Shown piece by piece: positions 7,735 through 16,575 of a DNA stretch of 64,000 bases. The first letter of the stretch is position 1, and every line of letters starts with the position of its first letter. Source of the stretch: an uncultured Lachnospiraceae bacterium (GTDB lineage Bacteria; Bacillota; Clostridia; Lachnospirales; Lachnospiraceae); the NCBI GenBank assembly GCA_910579425.1, contig CAJTVL010000015.1, positions 1 to 64,000 on the forward strand, written 5' to 3'. Both the position numbers and the translations under genes were made by a program. Below the pieces are notes generated by a model. It worked only from the letters and a program-made list of their open reading frames with translations, did no database searches and was not told the DNA's origin.

Positions 7735-8835
7735 TCAGTTTTCTTTTGCATAATCCTTCATACATACATTCATATCAACATCACCGCCCACGCCGTCCAC
7801 ACTCCCTTTGGAGGAATACTGCCAAACCGTAAAATCATAGGGAAAATAGAAGGCTTCGTCATAGTATGCAAACCATTTATCATACCCTTCTATCTTCTCC
7901 AGATCCAGCATGATAAAAAAGGTTTTAAGATTGCCGTAGATCATAGGCGTATAGCCGGCATCCTTAACCGTTTCACAAAAAGCCACGGCGGCGTCCGTGT
8001 ATTCCTGCTTTGTCATATTTTCCGTCCTGGCGTCTTCCACCAGAATCTCTTCCAGATCAATCACCACCGGATAGGTGATCTCATAATCCTCGAGAAGGTC
8101 GATCACAAACTCCGCCTCTTCCCTGGCCTCCTCGGGGCTCAGCGCCTGGGTATAGAAATACACTCCCACATCAATTCCGTTATCCAAAGCCCCTTCCACA
8201 TTGTCGGCAAAATGATCGTCCTCCACAAGCTTACCCTCATCGCTGCCGCGATAGCCGGCACGGATAAAGGCATAGGAGACACCGTCCCCGGCCACTCTCT
8301 GCCAGTCAATCTTTCCCTGGTGCTTTGACACATCTATTCCCTTGATGGAGGAACCGATCTTTTCATCCCCCATATAGGTGATCTCGTTGTCGTCTGTGAG
8401 TACAAAATGATCCGTTATGTAACTGTGCTTTTTTAAGTTCTCCAGGATGGGGAAAAAGAAATACTGGCTGTCAGAATAAACCACCACGTTCTCGGGATAA
8501 AAGTCTCTCAGGATGGATACCGTGCTTTCTCCCTGACTCATCCTCGACCTCAGTTCTCCCAGAACCGCCGCTTTCTCCGAGGTTCGCGCCGTCTGCGCCG
8601 CCTCCTGGGTATAGGCGTCCAAATCGGACTGAGAATAAATATATTCCTGGGCGATCTCCTCCAGCTCTCTGACCCTCCCCATGGTTTCCACGCTTTCGTT
8701 TTTTAACGCATAATTCTGCAAAAGAAAAAAGATGCAGCCGGTCAGGGCCGCCAAAGCAATAATGCAAAATACAATATTGGTAAGAAGGCTGATCTGCTGC
8801 TTCCTCCTGCTTCTTCTCATGGCTTTTTCATTCAT
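7735..8835 (-). CDS. Membrane-anchored GH25 lysozyme (1,4-beta-N-acetylmuramidase)
   Basis: The 366-residue protein has a basic cytoplasmic start (MRRSRRKQQ), one membrane helix (about residues 17-42) and an extracytoplasmic coiled region of about 110 residues. A GH25 barrel follows from about residue 165: GIDVSKHQGKIDW, SYAFIRAGYRGSDEG, VGVYFYTQALSPEEA, YPVVIDLE and the final VWQYSSKGSVDGVGGDVDMNV. The Asp and Glu in GIDVS and VIDLE match the catalytic acids of the family, which cuts peptidoglycan between MurNAc and GlcNAc. The signal helix has no cleavage site, so it is likely a wall-remodelling enzyme tethered to the membrane. The start at 8835 follows AAAGGGG. Confidence 0.9.
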   Translation of the reverse strand: MNEKAMRRSRRKQQISLLTNIVFCIIALAALTGCIFFLLQNYALKNESVETMGRVRELEEIAQEYIYSQSDLDAYTQEAAQTARTSEKAAVLGELRSRMSQGESTVSILRDFYPENVVVYSDSQYFFFPILENLKKHSYITDHFVLTDDNEITYMGDEKIGSSIKGIDVSKHQGKIDWQRVAGDGVSYAFIRAGYRGSDEGKLVEDDHFADNVEGALDNGIDVGVYFYTQALSPEEAREEAEFVIDLLEDYEITYPVVIDLEEILVEDARTENMTKQEYTDAAVAFCETVKDAGYTPMIYGNLKTFFIMLDLEKIEGYDKWFAYYDEAFYFPYDFTVWQYSSKGSVDGVGGDVDMNVCMKDYAKEN

Positions 8836-8877
8836 ACTTTTTGACCCCTTTCCTGTTCACGTATTTTACTGTAAAGC

Positions 8878-9750
8878 TTATAAGCGTTCCCCAAAATAAC
8901 TCTTGTAGCCTTCCCCATAAATCTCAGAGGCGTTGGATATGATCATAAACGCATTGCTGTCTTCCTGCCTGACAATTTCTTCTACCAGATAGGCATTGGG
9001 CTTTTTTACCACGCATAAAATCACCTGCTTGTCCTCTTTTTTGTAGGCTCCGGTTCCGGTAAGATGGGTCACACCGGTGTCCAGCTCCTTCAGCATCCGC
9101 TCTGTGATTGCCTCCGACGCATTGCTGATGACAAAAATCATTTTTGCCTCATCCCGCCCATACAGTATCATATCCAGTACAACCGAGGTGACGGCCACAG
9201 AAATCAGGCTGTAAAGAACAGAATCCACATTTTTAAAGACGATACCGCCGGTTAGAATAATCACAATATCCATTCCGAGAAAAATGGTTCCTGTTTTCAG
9301 ATGGGGCTTTTTCAGCTTCAGGCATTTCACAATAATATCCGTACCGCCGGTGGTAGCCCCTGCCCGCATCACATAGCCGATTCCCGCCGCCGAAAGCACA
9401 CCGCCGAAGATTGCCGCCAAAAGAGGCTCCGCAGTCAGAGCCCCTATGGGGCTTAAAATGTTGGTAAACAGGGAAATCATCAGGATCGCCCAGGAGGTGG
9501 ACAGAATAAATTTAAATCCGAATTTCCATACCCCCAAAAGCATGATGGGGATATTGACCAGCAAATAAATCGTTCCTGTTTCCAGAGGGACGATCCTGTT
9601 CAGGATGACGGAAAGACCGGATATGCCGCCCGGCGCCAGATTATTGGGATCGATAAACAAACTGATTCCGGCCCCATACACAAAGGAAGCCAATGTGATC
9701 ACTGTGAATTTTTTCAAGAGATAGATCGATTTTCTTCGGCCTGACTGCAT
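8878..9750 (-). CDS. YitT family membrane protein (DUF161 + DUF2179)
   Basis: A 290-residue protein with five or six membrane segments in residues about 10-185 (LASFVYGAGISLFI, GTIYLLVNIPIMLLGVW, LAAIFGGVLSAAGIGYVMRAGATTGGTDII) followed by a cytoplasmic DUF2179 domain (FVISNASEAITERMLKELDTGVT, VILCVVKKPNAYLVEEIV, DSNAFMIISNASEIYGEG). Members are widespread in Firmicutes and their function is not established; transporter roles have been suggested. It is preceded by AAGGAGGGGCC, part of a repeated sequence shared with the ilvA 3' flank. Confidence 0.88.
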   Translation of the reverse strand: MQSGRRKSIYLLKKFTVITLASFVYGAGISLFIDPNNLAPGGISGLSVILNRIVPLETGTIYLLVNIPIMLLGVWKFGFKFILSTSWAILMISLFTNILSPIGALTAEPLLAAIFGGVLSAAGIGYVMRAGATTGGTDIIVKCLKLKKPHLKTGTIFLGMDIVIILTGGIVFKNVDSVLYSLISVAVTSVVLDMILYGRDEAKMIFVISNASEAITERMLKELDTGVTHLTGTGAYKKEDKQVILCVVKKPNAYLVEEIVRQEDSNAFMIISNASEIYGEGYKSYFGERL

Positions 9751-9757
9751 TGGCCCC

Positions 9758-9846
9758 TCCTTACGACATAAAAGTTGAAGCGCGCTGATGCGTGCGCAGG
9801 TCGTAAGGAATCCTCCGTCTAACGACGGGTCCCTCCTTACGACATA
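9758..9846. repeat. Direct-inverted-direct repeat element between ilvA and the yitT-type gene
   Basis: The 13-base sequence TCCTTACGACATA occurs at 9758-9770 and again at 9834-9846. Between them lies an inverted copy, GTCGTAAGGA, at 9800-9809, giving a hairpin with an inner CCGTC/GACGG stem at 9815-9828. On the minus strand each direct copy reads as an AAGGAGG ribosome site. The intervening sequence contains GTGCGCAGG, resembling the start box of the interspersed repeats at 41133, 55440 and 62991. Confidence 0.6.
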
Positions 9847-9848
9847 TA

Positions 9849-11072
9849 TTAAATATTTGTCCGAACCAGCTTGGGATTGTAGCCGTTCTGCTCTAAGGCC
9901 TGCATGATCTGTTTCTTATGCTCTGTTCCGAAGGCCTCCAGGGTGATACGCAGCTCCACGGCGGCATTTCTGTTAATCGACACAAACTGATTGTGCTCCA
10001 GCTTGATTACATTGCCGTTTTGTTTTGCAATCACATCCGCCACCCGTCTGAGCTCTCCCGGTTTGTCGGGAAGCTGTACGGAAAGGGTAAAGATCCTGTC
10101 TCTCAGTATAAGCCCCTGCTGGACTACGGAGGACATGGTAATCACATCCATGTTTCCCCCGCTTAGAATGGCCACTACCTTTTTGTTTCTAAAGTCCATA
10201 TGCTTTAGGGCCGCAGCCGTGAGCAGTCCGGAGTTTTCCACCACAATCTTATGGTTTTCCACCATATCCAGGAACGCTACCACAAGCTCCTCATCGGCCA
10301 CCGTCACAATATCGTCAAGATTTTGGCACAGATAGGGGAAAATCTTCTCTCCCGGGGTCTTTACCGCAGTGCCGTCCGCTATGGTGCTTATCTTATCCAG
10401 GGTAACCACCTTGCCGGCCTTGATGGAAGCTTTCAGACACCCTGCCCCTTCGGGCTCCACGCCAATCACCTTGATCTTGGGATTTAAGAGCTTGGCCAGG
10501 GCAGAAACCCCTGTGGCCAAACCGCCTCCTCCAATGGGAACCAGAATATAATCCACCAGGGGAAGCTCCTTGAAAATTTCCATGGCAATGGTTCCCTGGC
10601 CGGTTGCCACCACCGGGTCGTCAAAGGGATGAATGAAGGTATACCCCTTTTCCTCGGCCAATTCATAAGCGCGGGCGCAGGCCTCATCATATACATCCCC
10701 GTAAAGGATCACCTCGGCCCCGTAGTTCTTGGTTCTGTTTACTTTAATCAGCGGAGTACCCACAGGCATCACAATCACTGCCTTTGCTCCGTAGCACTTT
10801 GCGGCGTAAGCCACTCCCTGGGCGTGATTGCCTGCGGAAGCCGTGATCAGCCCCTTTGCCCGCTCTTCTTCGGACAGGGTGCTGATTTTATAATAAGCCC
10901 CTCTGAGCTTATATGCTCCTGTAAACTGCATATTTTCAGGCTTCAAATACACCTTGCCCCCTGTCTGGGCACTGTAAAAGTCACTGTATACCAGCTTGGT
11001 TTCCTGGGTGACCTTTCTGACGATCTCCGAAGCTTCCTCAAATTTTTCAAGTGTCAGCATTTTATCTTCCAT
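9849..11072 (-). CDS. ilvA: Threonine ammonia-lyase (threonine dehydratase) with C-terminal ACT domain
   Basis: A PLP enzyme that deaminates threonine to 2-oxobutanoate, the first step toward isoleucine or for catabolism. The 407-residue length and single C-terminal ACT domain (about 330-407, LSVQLPDKPGELRRVADVIA) fit the short form. PLP-binding features are TGAYKLRGA (Schiff-base Lys), TASAGNHAQGVA and PIGGGGLATG. The ATG at 11072 follows GGAG at 6-base spacing and lies one base past the ftsY stop, so it is translationally coupled to ftsY. Whether it is biosynthetic or catabolic cannot be told from sequence; a tdcB name is also possible. Confidence 0.92.
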   Translation of the reverse strand: MEDKMLTLEKFEEASEIVRKVTQETKLVYSDFYSAQTGGKVYLKPENMQFTGAYKLRGAYYKISTLSEEERAKGLITASAGNHAQGVAYAAKCYGAKAVIVMPVGTPLIKVNRTKNYGAEVILYGDVYDEACARAYELAEEKGYTFIHPFDDPVVATGQGTIAMEIFKELPLVDYILVPIGGGGLATGVSALAKLLNPKIKVIGVEPEGAGCLKASIKAGKVVTLDKISTIADGTAVKTPGEKIFPYLCQNLDDIVTVADEELVVAFLDMVENHKIVVENSGLLTAAALKHMDFRNKKVVAILSGGNMDVITMSSVVQQGLILRDRIFTLSVQLPDKPGELRRVADVIAKQNGNVIKLEHNQFVSINRNAAVELRITLEAFGTEHKKQIMQALEQNGYNPKLVRTNI

Positions 11073-11073
11073 G

Positions 11074-12015
11074 TCAATCTCCATCCTCATCTGTCTGGTC
11101 TTCCCGGTCAAACAGTGCATTCACAAACTGTTCCGAATCAAATTTCTGCAGATCGTCCAGCTTTTCGCCTACTCCGATATACTTCACCGGAATGCTGAGC
11201 TCTGACTGGATTGCCACTGCAATGCCCCCTTTTGAAGTTCCGTCCATTTTCGTCAGGATAATTCCCGTCAAATCCGCAACGTCCCCGAATTCCCTTGCCT
11301 GGTTTAAGGCATTCTGTCCGGTGGTTCCGTCCAGTACAATCAGATTCTCCCGGTGGATCTCCGGATATTCCCGGTCAATAATCCGGTTCATCTTTTTCAG
11401 CTCCTCCATCAGGTTCTTTTTATTGTGGAGTCTGCCTGCGGTATCGCACAAAAGCACGTCCACCCTTCTGGCCTTTGCCGCATTCACCGCATCATAGATT
11501 ACGCTGGAAGGATCCGCCCCCTGGGCGCCGGTGATCATATCCACTCCTGCCCGTTTCGCCCATTCCGTAAGCTGCTCACAGGCCGCAGCCCGGTAGGTAT
11601 CCGCCGCGGCAATCAGCACCTTGCGGCCCTGACTCTTTAACAGCCAGGCCAGCTTTCCCACGGAAGTGGTTTTCCCCACCCCGTTCACGCCGATAACCAG
11701 TACGATGGACGGCTTATGCTCAAACTCATAGGCGGTATCCGTCACTGCCATCTGCTCCTTGATACTGTCAATCAAAAGCTCCTTACATTGCTCAGGCTCT
11801 TTGATGTGCTTTTCTTTTACCTGGGCTTTTAACCTCTCCAGAATCCCGCCGGCGGCATTCACCCCAATGTCTCCCATAATCAGTATTTCTTCCAGCTCTT
11901 CATAAAAATCATCGTCTATGGAAGAAAAACCGCTGAAAACCGAGTCGATACCGCGGACAATATTATTTCTGGTCTTGCTGAGTCCTTCTTTTAATTTAGA
12001 GAAAAAACCGGCCAT
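11074..12015 (-). CDS. ftsY: Signal recognition particle receptor FtsY
   Basis: The membrane-associated SRP receptor GTPase. It contains the NG domain almost alone: N domain helices (residues 1-95) and G domain with G1 GVNGVGKTTSVGK (about 109-121), DTYRAAACEQL, DTAGRLHNK, G4 TKMDGTSKGG and the closing GVGEKLDDLQKFD. The long acidic N-terminal A domain of enterobacterial FtsY is absent, as in most Firmicutes. The start codon overlaps the smc stop (TGATG). Confidence 0.97.
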   Translation of the reverse strand: MAGFFSKLKEGLSKTRNNIVRGIDSVFSGFSSIDDDFYEELEEILIMGDIGVNAAGGILERLKAQVKEKHIKEPEQCKELLIDSIKEQMAVTDTAYEFEHKPSIVLVIGVNGVGKTTSVGKLAWLLKSQGRKVLIAAADTYRAAACEQLTEWAKRAGVDMITGAQGADPSSVIYDAVNAAKARRVDVLLCDTAGRLHNKKNLMEELKKMNRIIDREYPEIHRENLIVLDGTTGQNALNQAREFGDVADLTGIILTKMDGTSKGGIAVAIQSELSIPVKYIGVGEKLDDLQKFDSEQFVNALFDREDQTDEDGD

Positions 12016-15000
12016 CAGTCATCCAACTCCTTATCAATCAGATTTACGCTCACTAGCGTGGAAACGCCCTTTTCCTGCATGGTAATTCCGTAAAGCCGGT
12101 CGGCCTTTTCCATGGTCCCACGCCTGTGAGTGATCACAATAAACTGGGTGTTTTTGGTAAGCTTATGTAAATAGGAGGCAAACCGGCTCACATTGTTCTC
12201 GTCCAGCGCCGCCTCGATCTCATCCAGAAGGCAGAAGGGGGAAGGCTTCAAATTCTGAATGGCAAACAGAAGCGCAATTGCCGTAAGAGCCTTTTCACCT
12301 CCGGAGAGCTGCATCATATTCTGCAGCTTTTTGCCCGGAGGCTGAGCCACAATGCGGATTCCCGCTTCCAGAATATCTTCATCCTCCATCAGTTCCAGTG
12401 TACCCTTTCCGCCGCCGAATAATTCCTTGAATACCTTGTCAAATTCTCTGACGATCTCGGCAAATTTCTCCTGGAACTGCTTGCGCATGGCGGCGTCAAG
12501 CTCCACGATAATACCCTCCAAGGTTTTTTCCGCCTCCACAAGATCGTCATGCTGGGTCTTTAAAAACTCATAGCGTTCCATCAGGGTTTTGTAATCCTCG
12601 ATGGCATTTACATTCACATCCCCCAGCTTCTTGATCTGATCCTTGATGGACACAATTTCCTTTTTCATGGAAGGAAGATCGGTCATCTCCTCATTCTTTA
12701 AGTCGGCCGCGTCGGAAAGCGTAATCTCATACTCATCCCACATGTAATTGATCTGGCTCTCCAGATTTTCCTGCAGCTTTTCCCTCTGAGAATTTAAGCG
12801 GTAAACCTCCTTGTCCAGGCCTGTCATTTTTTCGGACAAAGCTTCCCGGTCCGCAAAGAAATTCTTCTGCTTTAAGGTAAGCGCTTCTTTCTTCTCCGTA
12901 TTCTCCTTAAGGAGTCTCTCGGTATCTCCCAGCGTTGTGTGAGAAGCGGCGATGGTTTCCTCGATGGAAGCAATATTTTTTTGTTTTTCTATGGTGTCTC
13001 TGCTGCTCTTTTCAAGGTTTTGGCTGATCTCTTCAAGCTCCTGGGAAAGCCGGGAGATTTCACCGTCAATCCGGTCCACATTCTGCTGATGGAAATTCTG
13101 CTGTTGGTGCATTTTTTCCACTTCCACATCCCACTCGGAAACATGGGCGGACTGATCTGATTCCTCCTTGCGCCTTGTGTCTAATTCTACCTGGAATTTT
13201 CGGATTTCCTGTTCAATCCGCTTCTCGGAAAGCTCCGAATCCTCAAGCTCCTTTAAAATATTCTGCTTTCCTTCCTTGATCTCCCTGATCTGTTCCTCAA
13301 TTTCCTTCTCTTCCGCTTTGAGCTCAATGGAGCCCTCCGACGCCTCGTCCCTGCGCTCCTGGGCCTTGATCACATTGAGCCGGGCCGTGTTCTGCTCAAT
13401 AAATTTCCTCTGAAGCTGAGCCTTGTCCTCCTCTAAACTCAGGCGCAGTTTGTTTCTGCCCTCTTTAATGCTTTCGATCTCATTTAAAAGGCTGTCGATT
13501 TCGATCAGGTAGCCCTTAACCTTTCCTTCAAGCTCCCCCATCTCCCGGCGCCTTCCCAGAAGATTACTGCTGTTTTTGAAAGCGCCTCCGCTGATGGCTC
13601 CGCCGGGAGTCAGAAGCTCTCCCTCCAGGGTCACCATGCGGATACTGTAGCTGTATTTTTTTGCAATCCGCACTGCGTTGTCCACATGATCTACCACCAG
13701 GATCCTTCCCAGCATGTTTTTTGCCACGTTTTTGTACCTGGCGTTCACCTGGACAAGCTCGTCCGCAATCCCGATCACACCCTTTTCCTTAAGAGCCTCC
13801 TGGTTCTTAAAGCCCTGGGAGCCTGCCAGGCTGGTAAGGGGCAGAAAGGTTGCACGCCCTGCCTTTGTCTGCTTCAAGTAGGCAATCATTCTCTTGGCAG
13901 TCTCCTCATCCTCTGTGACAATATTCTGGATGCTGCCCCCAAGAGCCGTCTCTATGGCGGTCTCGTACTTCTTATCCACCTTAATGATGTCCGCAACGAC
14001 GCCGATAATTCCCTTTTCCCTGTCTTTGCATTCCATCACCTTTTTTACGCTTCCGCCATATCCCTCATAGCGCTCGGTGAGATTGGTGAGAGCCTCCAGC
14101 TTTGACTTTTCCTGGTGATAGCTTACCTGGGTATCCCGGAGTTTTCGATCCTTGCCCGCAAGCTCCTCCCTGACCAGCACCAGCTTTTCTTCTTTTTGCT
14201 CCTGGGAATCGTTCAGAGCCCTGATTTCTTCATTAATGCGCTCAAACTCCTGCTGGAGCTGTTCGATCACGGCCTCCTGCTGCGCCTCGTCGGATTTGAT
14301 GCGCAAAAGCCTGGAAGTCAGCTCCGCCTTGCGGATGTTGATCTGCTCTGTCATGGTGTCATAGCGCCCCAGCTTGGATTTGATGGTAGCCCGGGAATTG
14401 AGCATCTGTATGATAGAATTTTTGCCGTTTTCTATCTCGCTGTTTAAATCCTCGATCCGGCTCTGTACCTGAAGCAGTTTTTCCCTGGCTTCATTGCGCT
14501 GCTTTTCTATCTCTGCCACCTGGCCGTCAATCGCCTGCTTGTCGGTGAGGATTCCCTCTTTATCAAGGAGCTTTTCCTCCATCTGCCGGGTAACCGTCTC
14601 TTTTCGGGAAGTAAAATGCTCCTCATTGCTTTTGGCAGATTTAATCTGCTCTTTCAAAACATTGATTTCCCCTTCCAGCTTTCCCCGCAGCACGCTGGTA
14701 TCGGTAAGGGAGGTTCTCTGGGCCTCTATGGTTTCATCCAACTGTTCAATCTGGGCCTGAATCTGCTCGTATTCAATTTTGATTTTTTCGTACTGGGAAC
14801 CGGTCTGCTCCAGATCGCTGCTTGCAATCTCATACTTTTGGGACAGGTCGGCGAGCTGTTCCTGGAGCCGCCTGTTTTCCAGCAGAAACACATTGACGTC
14901 TAATGTTTTCAGTTCTTCCCGTTTTTTGAGGTAAATCCTTGCCTTCTCAGACTGTCTCTCCAGGGGGCCGATCTGTTTTTCGAGCTCCGATAAAATATCG

Positions 15001-15575
15001 TTCACGCGGACCAGATTCTGCTTTTCGTCCTCTAACTTTTTCTGGGCGGCTACTTTGCGCTTTTTAAACTTAACGATACCCGCCGCCTCATCAAAGAGCT
15101 CTCTTCTCTCCTCCGGCTTTCCGCTTAAGATCTTATCAATCTGCCCCTGGCCTATGATAGAGTAGCCTTCCTTTCCGATTCCCGTATCGTAAAAGAGCTC
15201 ATTTACATCCTTCAACCTGCATGGGGCGCCGTTTAAAAGATATTCGCTCTCACCGGAACGGTAGATCCTTCTGGCTACCGTCACTTCCTCGAAATCAATG
15301 GCAAGCTGATGATCCGAATTATCCAGGGTAATTGCCACAAAGGCATATCCCAAGGGCTTGCGCATCTCCGTGCCGGAAAAGATAACGTCCTGCATGGAGG
15401 CTCCCCGGAGCTGTTTGATTCTCTGTTCCCCCAGCACCCAGCGCACCGCGTCCGCCACATTGCTTTTTCCGCTTCCGTTTGGCCCCACGATCCCCGTAAT
15501 CCCGTTATGAAACTGGAACACCAGTTTATTTGCGAAAGACTTAAAGCCTTGGATTTCAATACTCTTTAAATACAT
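12015..15575 (-). CDS. smc: Chromosome segregation protein SMC
   Basis: The 1186-residue SMC ATPase of bacterial condensin. The N-terminal head has Walker A GPNGSGKSNVADA (about residue 32) and the RIKQLRGASMQDVIF region; long coiled coils run to about residue 490 and from about 690 to 1010; the hinge between them contains YEGYGGSVKKVM, AFLPLTSL-like ATFLPLTSL and GGAISGGAFKNSS. The C-terminal head has the ABC signature LSGGEKALTAIALLFAI and Walker B PFCLLDEIEAALD. The start follows AGGGAAGAAGA. It is flanked by rnc and ftsY as in Bacillus. ScpA and ScpB are not in the window. Confidence 0.98.
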   Translation of the reverse strand: MYLKSIEIQGFKSFANKLVFQFHNGITGIVGPNGSGKSNVADAVRWVLGEQRIKQLRGASMQDVIFSGTEMRKPLGYAFVAITLDNSDHQLAIDFEEVTVARRIYRSGESEYLLNGAPCRLKDVNELFYDTGIGKEGYSIIGQGQIDKILSGKPEERRELFDEAAGIVKFKKRKVAAQKKLEDEKQNLVRVNDILSELEKQIGPLERQSEKARIYLKKREELKTLDVNVFLLENRRLQEQLADLSQKYEIASSDLEQTGSQYEKIKIEYEQIQAQIEQLDETIEAQRTSLTDTSVLRGKLEGEINVLKEQIKSAKSNEEHFTSRKETVTRQMEEKLLDKEGILTDKQAIDGQVAEIEKQRNEAREKLLQVQSRIEDLNSEIENGKNSIIQMLNSRATIKSKLGRYDTMTEQINIRKAELTSRLLRIKSDEAQQEAVIEQLQQEFERINEEIRALNDSQEQKEEKLVLVREELAGKDRKLRDTQVSYHQEKSKLEALTNLTERYEGYGGSVKKVMECKDREKGIIGVVADIIKVDKKYETAIETALGGSIQNIVTEDEETAKRMIAYLKQTKAGRATFLPLTSLAGSQGFKNQEALKEKGVIGIADELVQVNARYKNVAKNMLGRILVVDHVDNAVRIAKKYSYSIRMVTLEGELLTPGGAISGGAFKNSSNLLGRRREMGELEGKVKGYLIEIDSLLNEIESIKEGRNKLRLSLEEDKAQLQRKFIEQNTARLNVIKAQERRDEASEGSIELKAEEKEIEEQIREIKEGKQNILKELEDSELSEKRIEQEIRKFQVELDTRRKEESDQSAHVSEWDVEVEKMHQQQNFHQQNVDRIDGEISRLSQELEEISQNLEKSSRDTIEKQKNIASIEETIAASHTTLGDTERLLKENTEKKEALTLKQKNFFADREALSEKMTGLDKEVYRLNSQREKLQENLESQINYMWDEYEITLSDAADLKNEEMTDLPSMKKEIVSIKDQIKKLGDVNVNAIEDYKTLMERYEFLKTQHDDLVEAEKTLEGIIVELDAAMRKQFQEKFAEIVREFDKVFKELFGGGKGTLELMEDEDILEAGIRIVAQPPGKKLQNMMQLSGGEKALTAIALLFAIQNLKPSPFCLLDEIEAALDENNVSRFASYLHKLTKNTQFIVITHRRGTMEKADRLYGITMQEKGVSTLVSVNLIDKELDD

Positions 15576-15593
15576 TCTTCTTCCCTATACCTG

Positions 15594-16280
15594 TTACTTT
15601 TTTCTTGCAAGCAGCGCCTGATAAGCGGCCTGCTGCTGGGCGGATTTTTTATTTCTTCCCTGGCCCTTTCCCACCGTCTGTCCGTCGATCCTGGCCTCCA
15701 CCATGAAAACCTTGTCATGGTCAGGCCCCGTCTCGCTTACCAGCTCGTAGGTAAGGCTTTGGCCATCTCTCTGCACCTCTTCCTGAAGAATGGTCTTACT
15801 GTCATAAAAAAGCTGCTTGCTCTCCAGATCGGAAAGAATATATTTTTTAACAAAAGCATCTGCCTCCGAGAGGCCTCCGTCAAGATAAAGCGCCCCAATC
15901 ACCGCCTCCATCACATCCGATATGATGGAATCCCGCGTCCTGCCTCCCGTGATCTCCTCTCCCTTTCCCAGCAGCAGATAATCTCCAAGAGATATATCCC
16001 TGGCACAGTAGGCAAGTGCAAGCTCACATACCATGGAAGAACGGAGCTTGGTCATCTCCCCCTCCGGCATATCCGGATAGGTCTCAAAAAAGAACTGGCT
16101 GGAGAGCAGCTCCAAAACCGCATCCCCCAAAAATTCCAGTCTCTCGTAATTCTTATATTTATTAATCTTTTGCTCATTAGAAAAAGAGCTATGGGTCAAA
16201 GCCTGCCAAATCAGCTCCTTCTTTTTAAACTCATAGCCTATCTTTTCCTCTAACTCTTTTATTTTTTCTTTTTTTAACAT
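15594..16280 (-). CDS. rnc: Ribonuclease III
   Basis: Cuts double-stranded RNA, including rRNA precursors. The 228-residue product has the RNase III domain with the signature YERLEFLGDAVLELLSSQFFF (acidic catalytic Glu and Asp), DVMEAVIGALYLDGG, and a C-terminal double-stranded RNA-binding domain (about 155-226; TILQEEVQRDGQSLTYELVSE, KSAQQQAAYQALL). The start at 16280 has AAAGGTG. A terminator lies between acpP and rnc, so rnc transcription depends on read-through or an unseen promoter. Confidence 0.97.
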   Translation of the reverse strand: MLKKEKIKELEEKIGYEFKKKELIWQALTHSSFSNEQKINKYKNYERLEFLGDAVLELLSSQFFFETYPDMPEGEMTKLRSSMVCELALAYCARDISLGDYLLLGKGEEITGGRTRDSIISDVMEAVIGALYLDGGLSEADAFVKKYILSDLESKQLFYDSKTILQEEVQRDGQSLTYELVSETGPDHDKVFMVEARIDGQTVGKGQGRNKKSAQQQAAYQALLARKK

Positions 16281-16306
16281 AATACACCTTTAAATACCTG
16301 CCCGAC

Positions 16307-16330
16307 AAAAAAGCCCATATCGGGCTTTTT
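16307..16330 (-). terminator. Intrinsic terminator after acpP
   Basis: The minus strand reads AAAAGCCCGATATGGGCTTTTTT, a short GC-rich stem with a T run that begins right at the acpP stop codon. It would reduce read-through into rnc-smc-ftsY relative to the highly expressed acyl carrier protein. Confidence 0.8.
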
Positions 16331-16559
16331 AATTTGCAGCGTTTTTGATAAGATTAACTGCTTCCTCTACAGTTGTGATTTTTTCTGCATCTTCAGCCGG
16401 GATTTCAATATCAAATTCTTCCTCTATTCCCATGATAATCTGGAACACATCCAGGGAGTCCGCTCCCAAGTCATCCACAAAGGTGGTTTCCATCGTGATC
16501 TCCTCCGGATCAACATTGAGTACGTCTGCAATCACTTTTTTGAGTTTTTCAAATTCCAT
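16329..16559 (-). CDS. acpP: Acyl carrier protein
   Basis: A 76-residue carrier of growing fatty acyl chains. It has the phosphopantetheine attachment motif GADSLDVFQ (serine at about residue 36) and the acidic composition of the family ([36 protein letters not shown]). The start follows AAAGGAAAATTAAAA. It lies just downstream of plsX, which uses acyl-ACP, the common clostridial arrangement; no fab genes are adjacent in this window. Confidence 0.97.
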   Translation of the reverse strand: MEFEKLKKVIADVLNVDPEEITMETTFVDDLGADSLDVFQIIMGIEEEFDIEIPAEDAEKITTVEEAVNLIKNAAN

Positions 16560-16575
16560 TTTTAATTTTCCTTTC

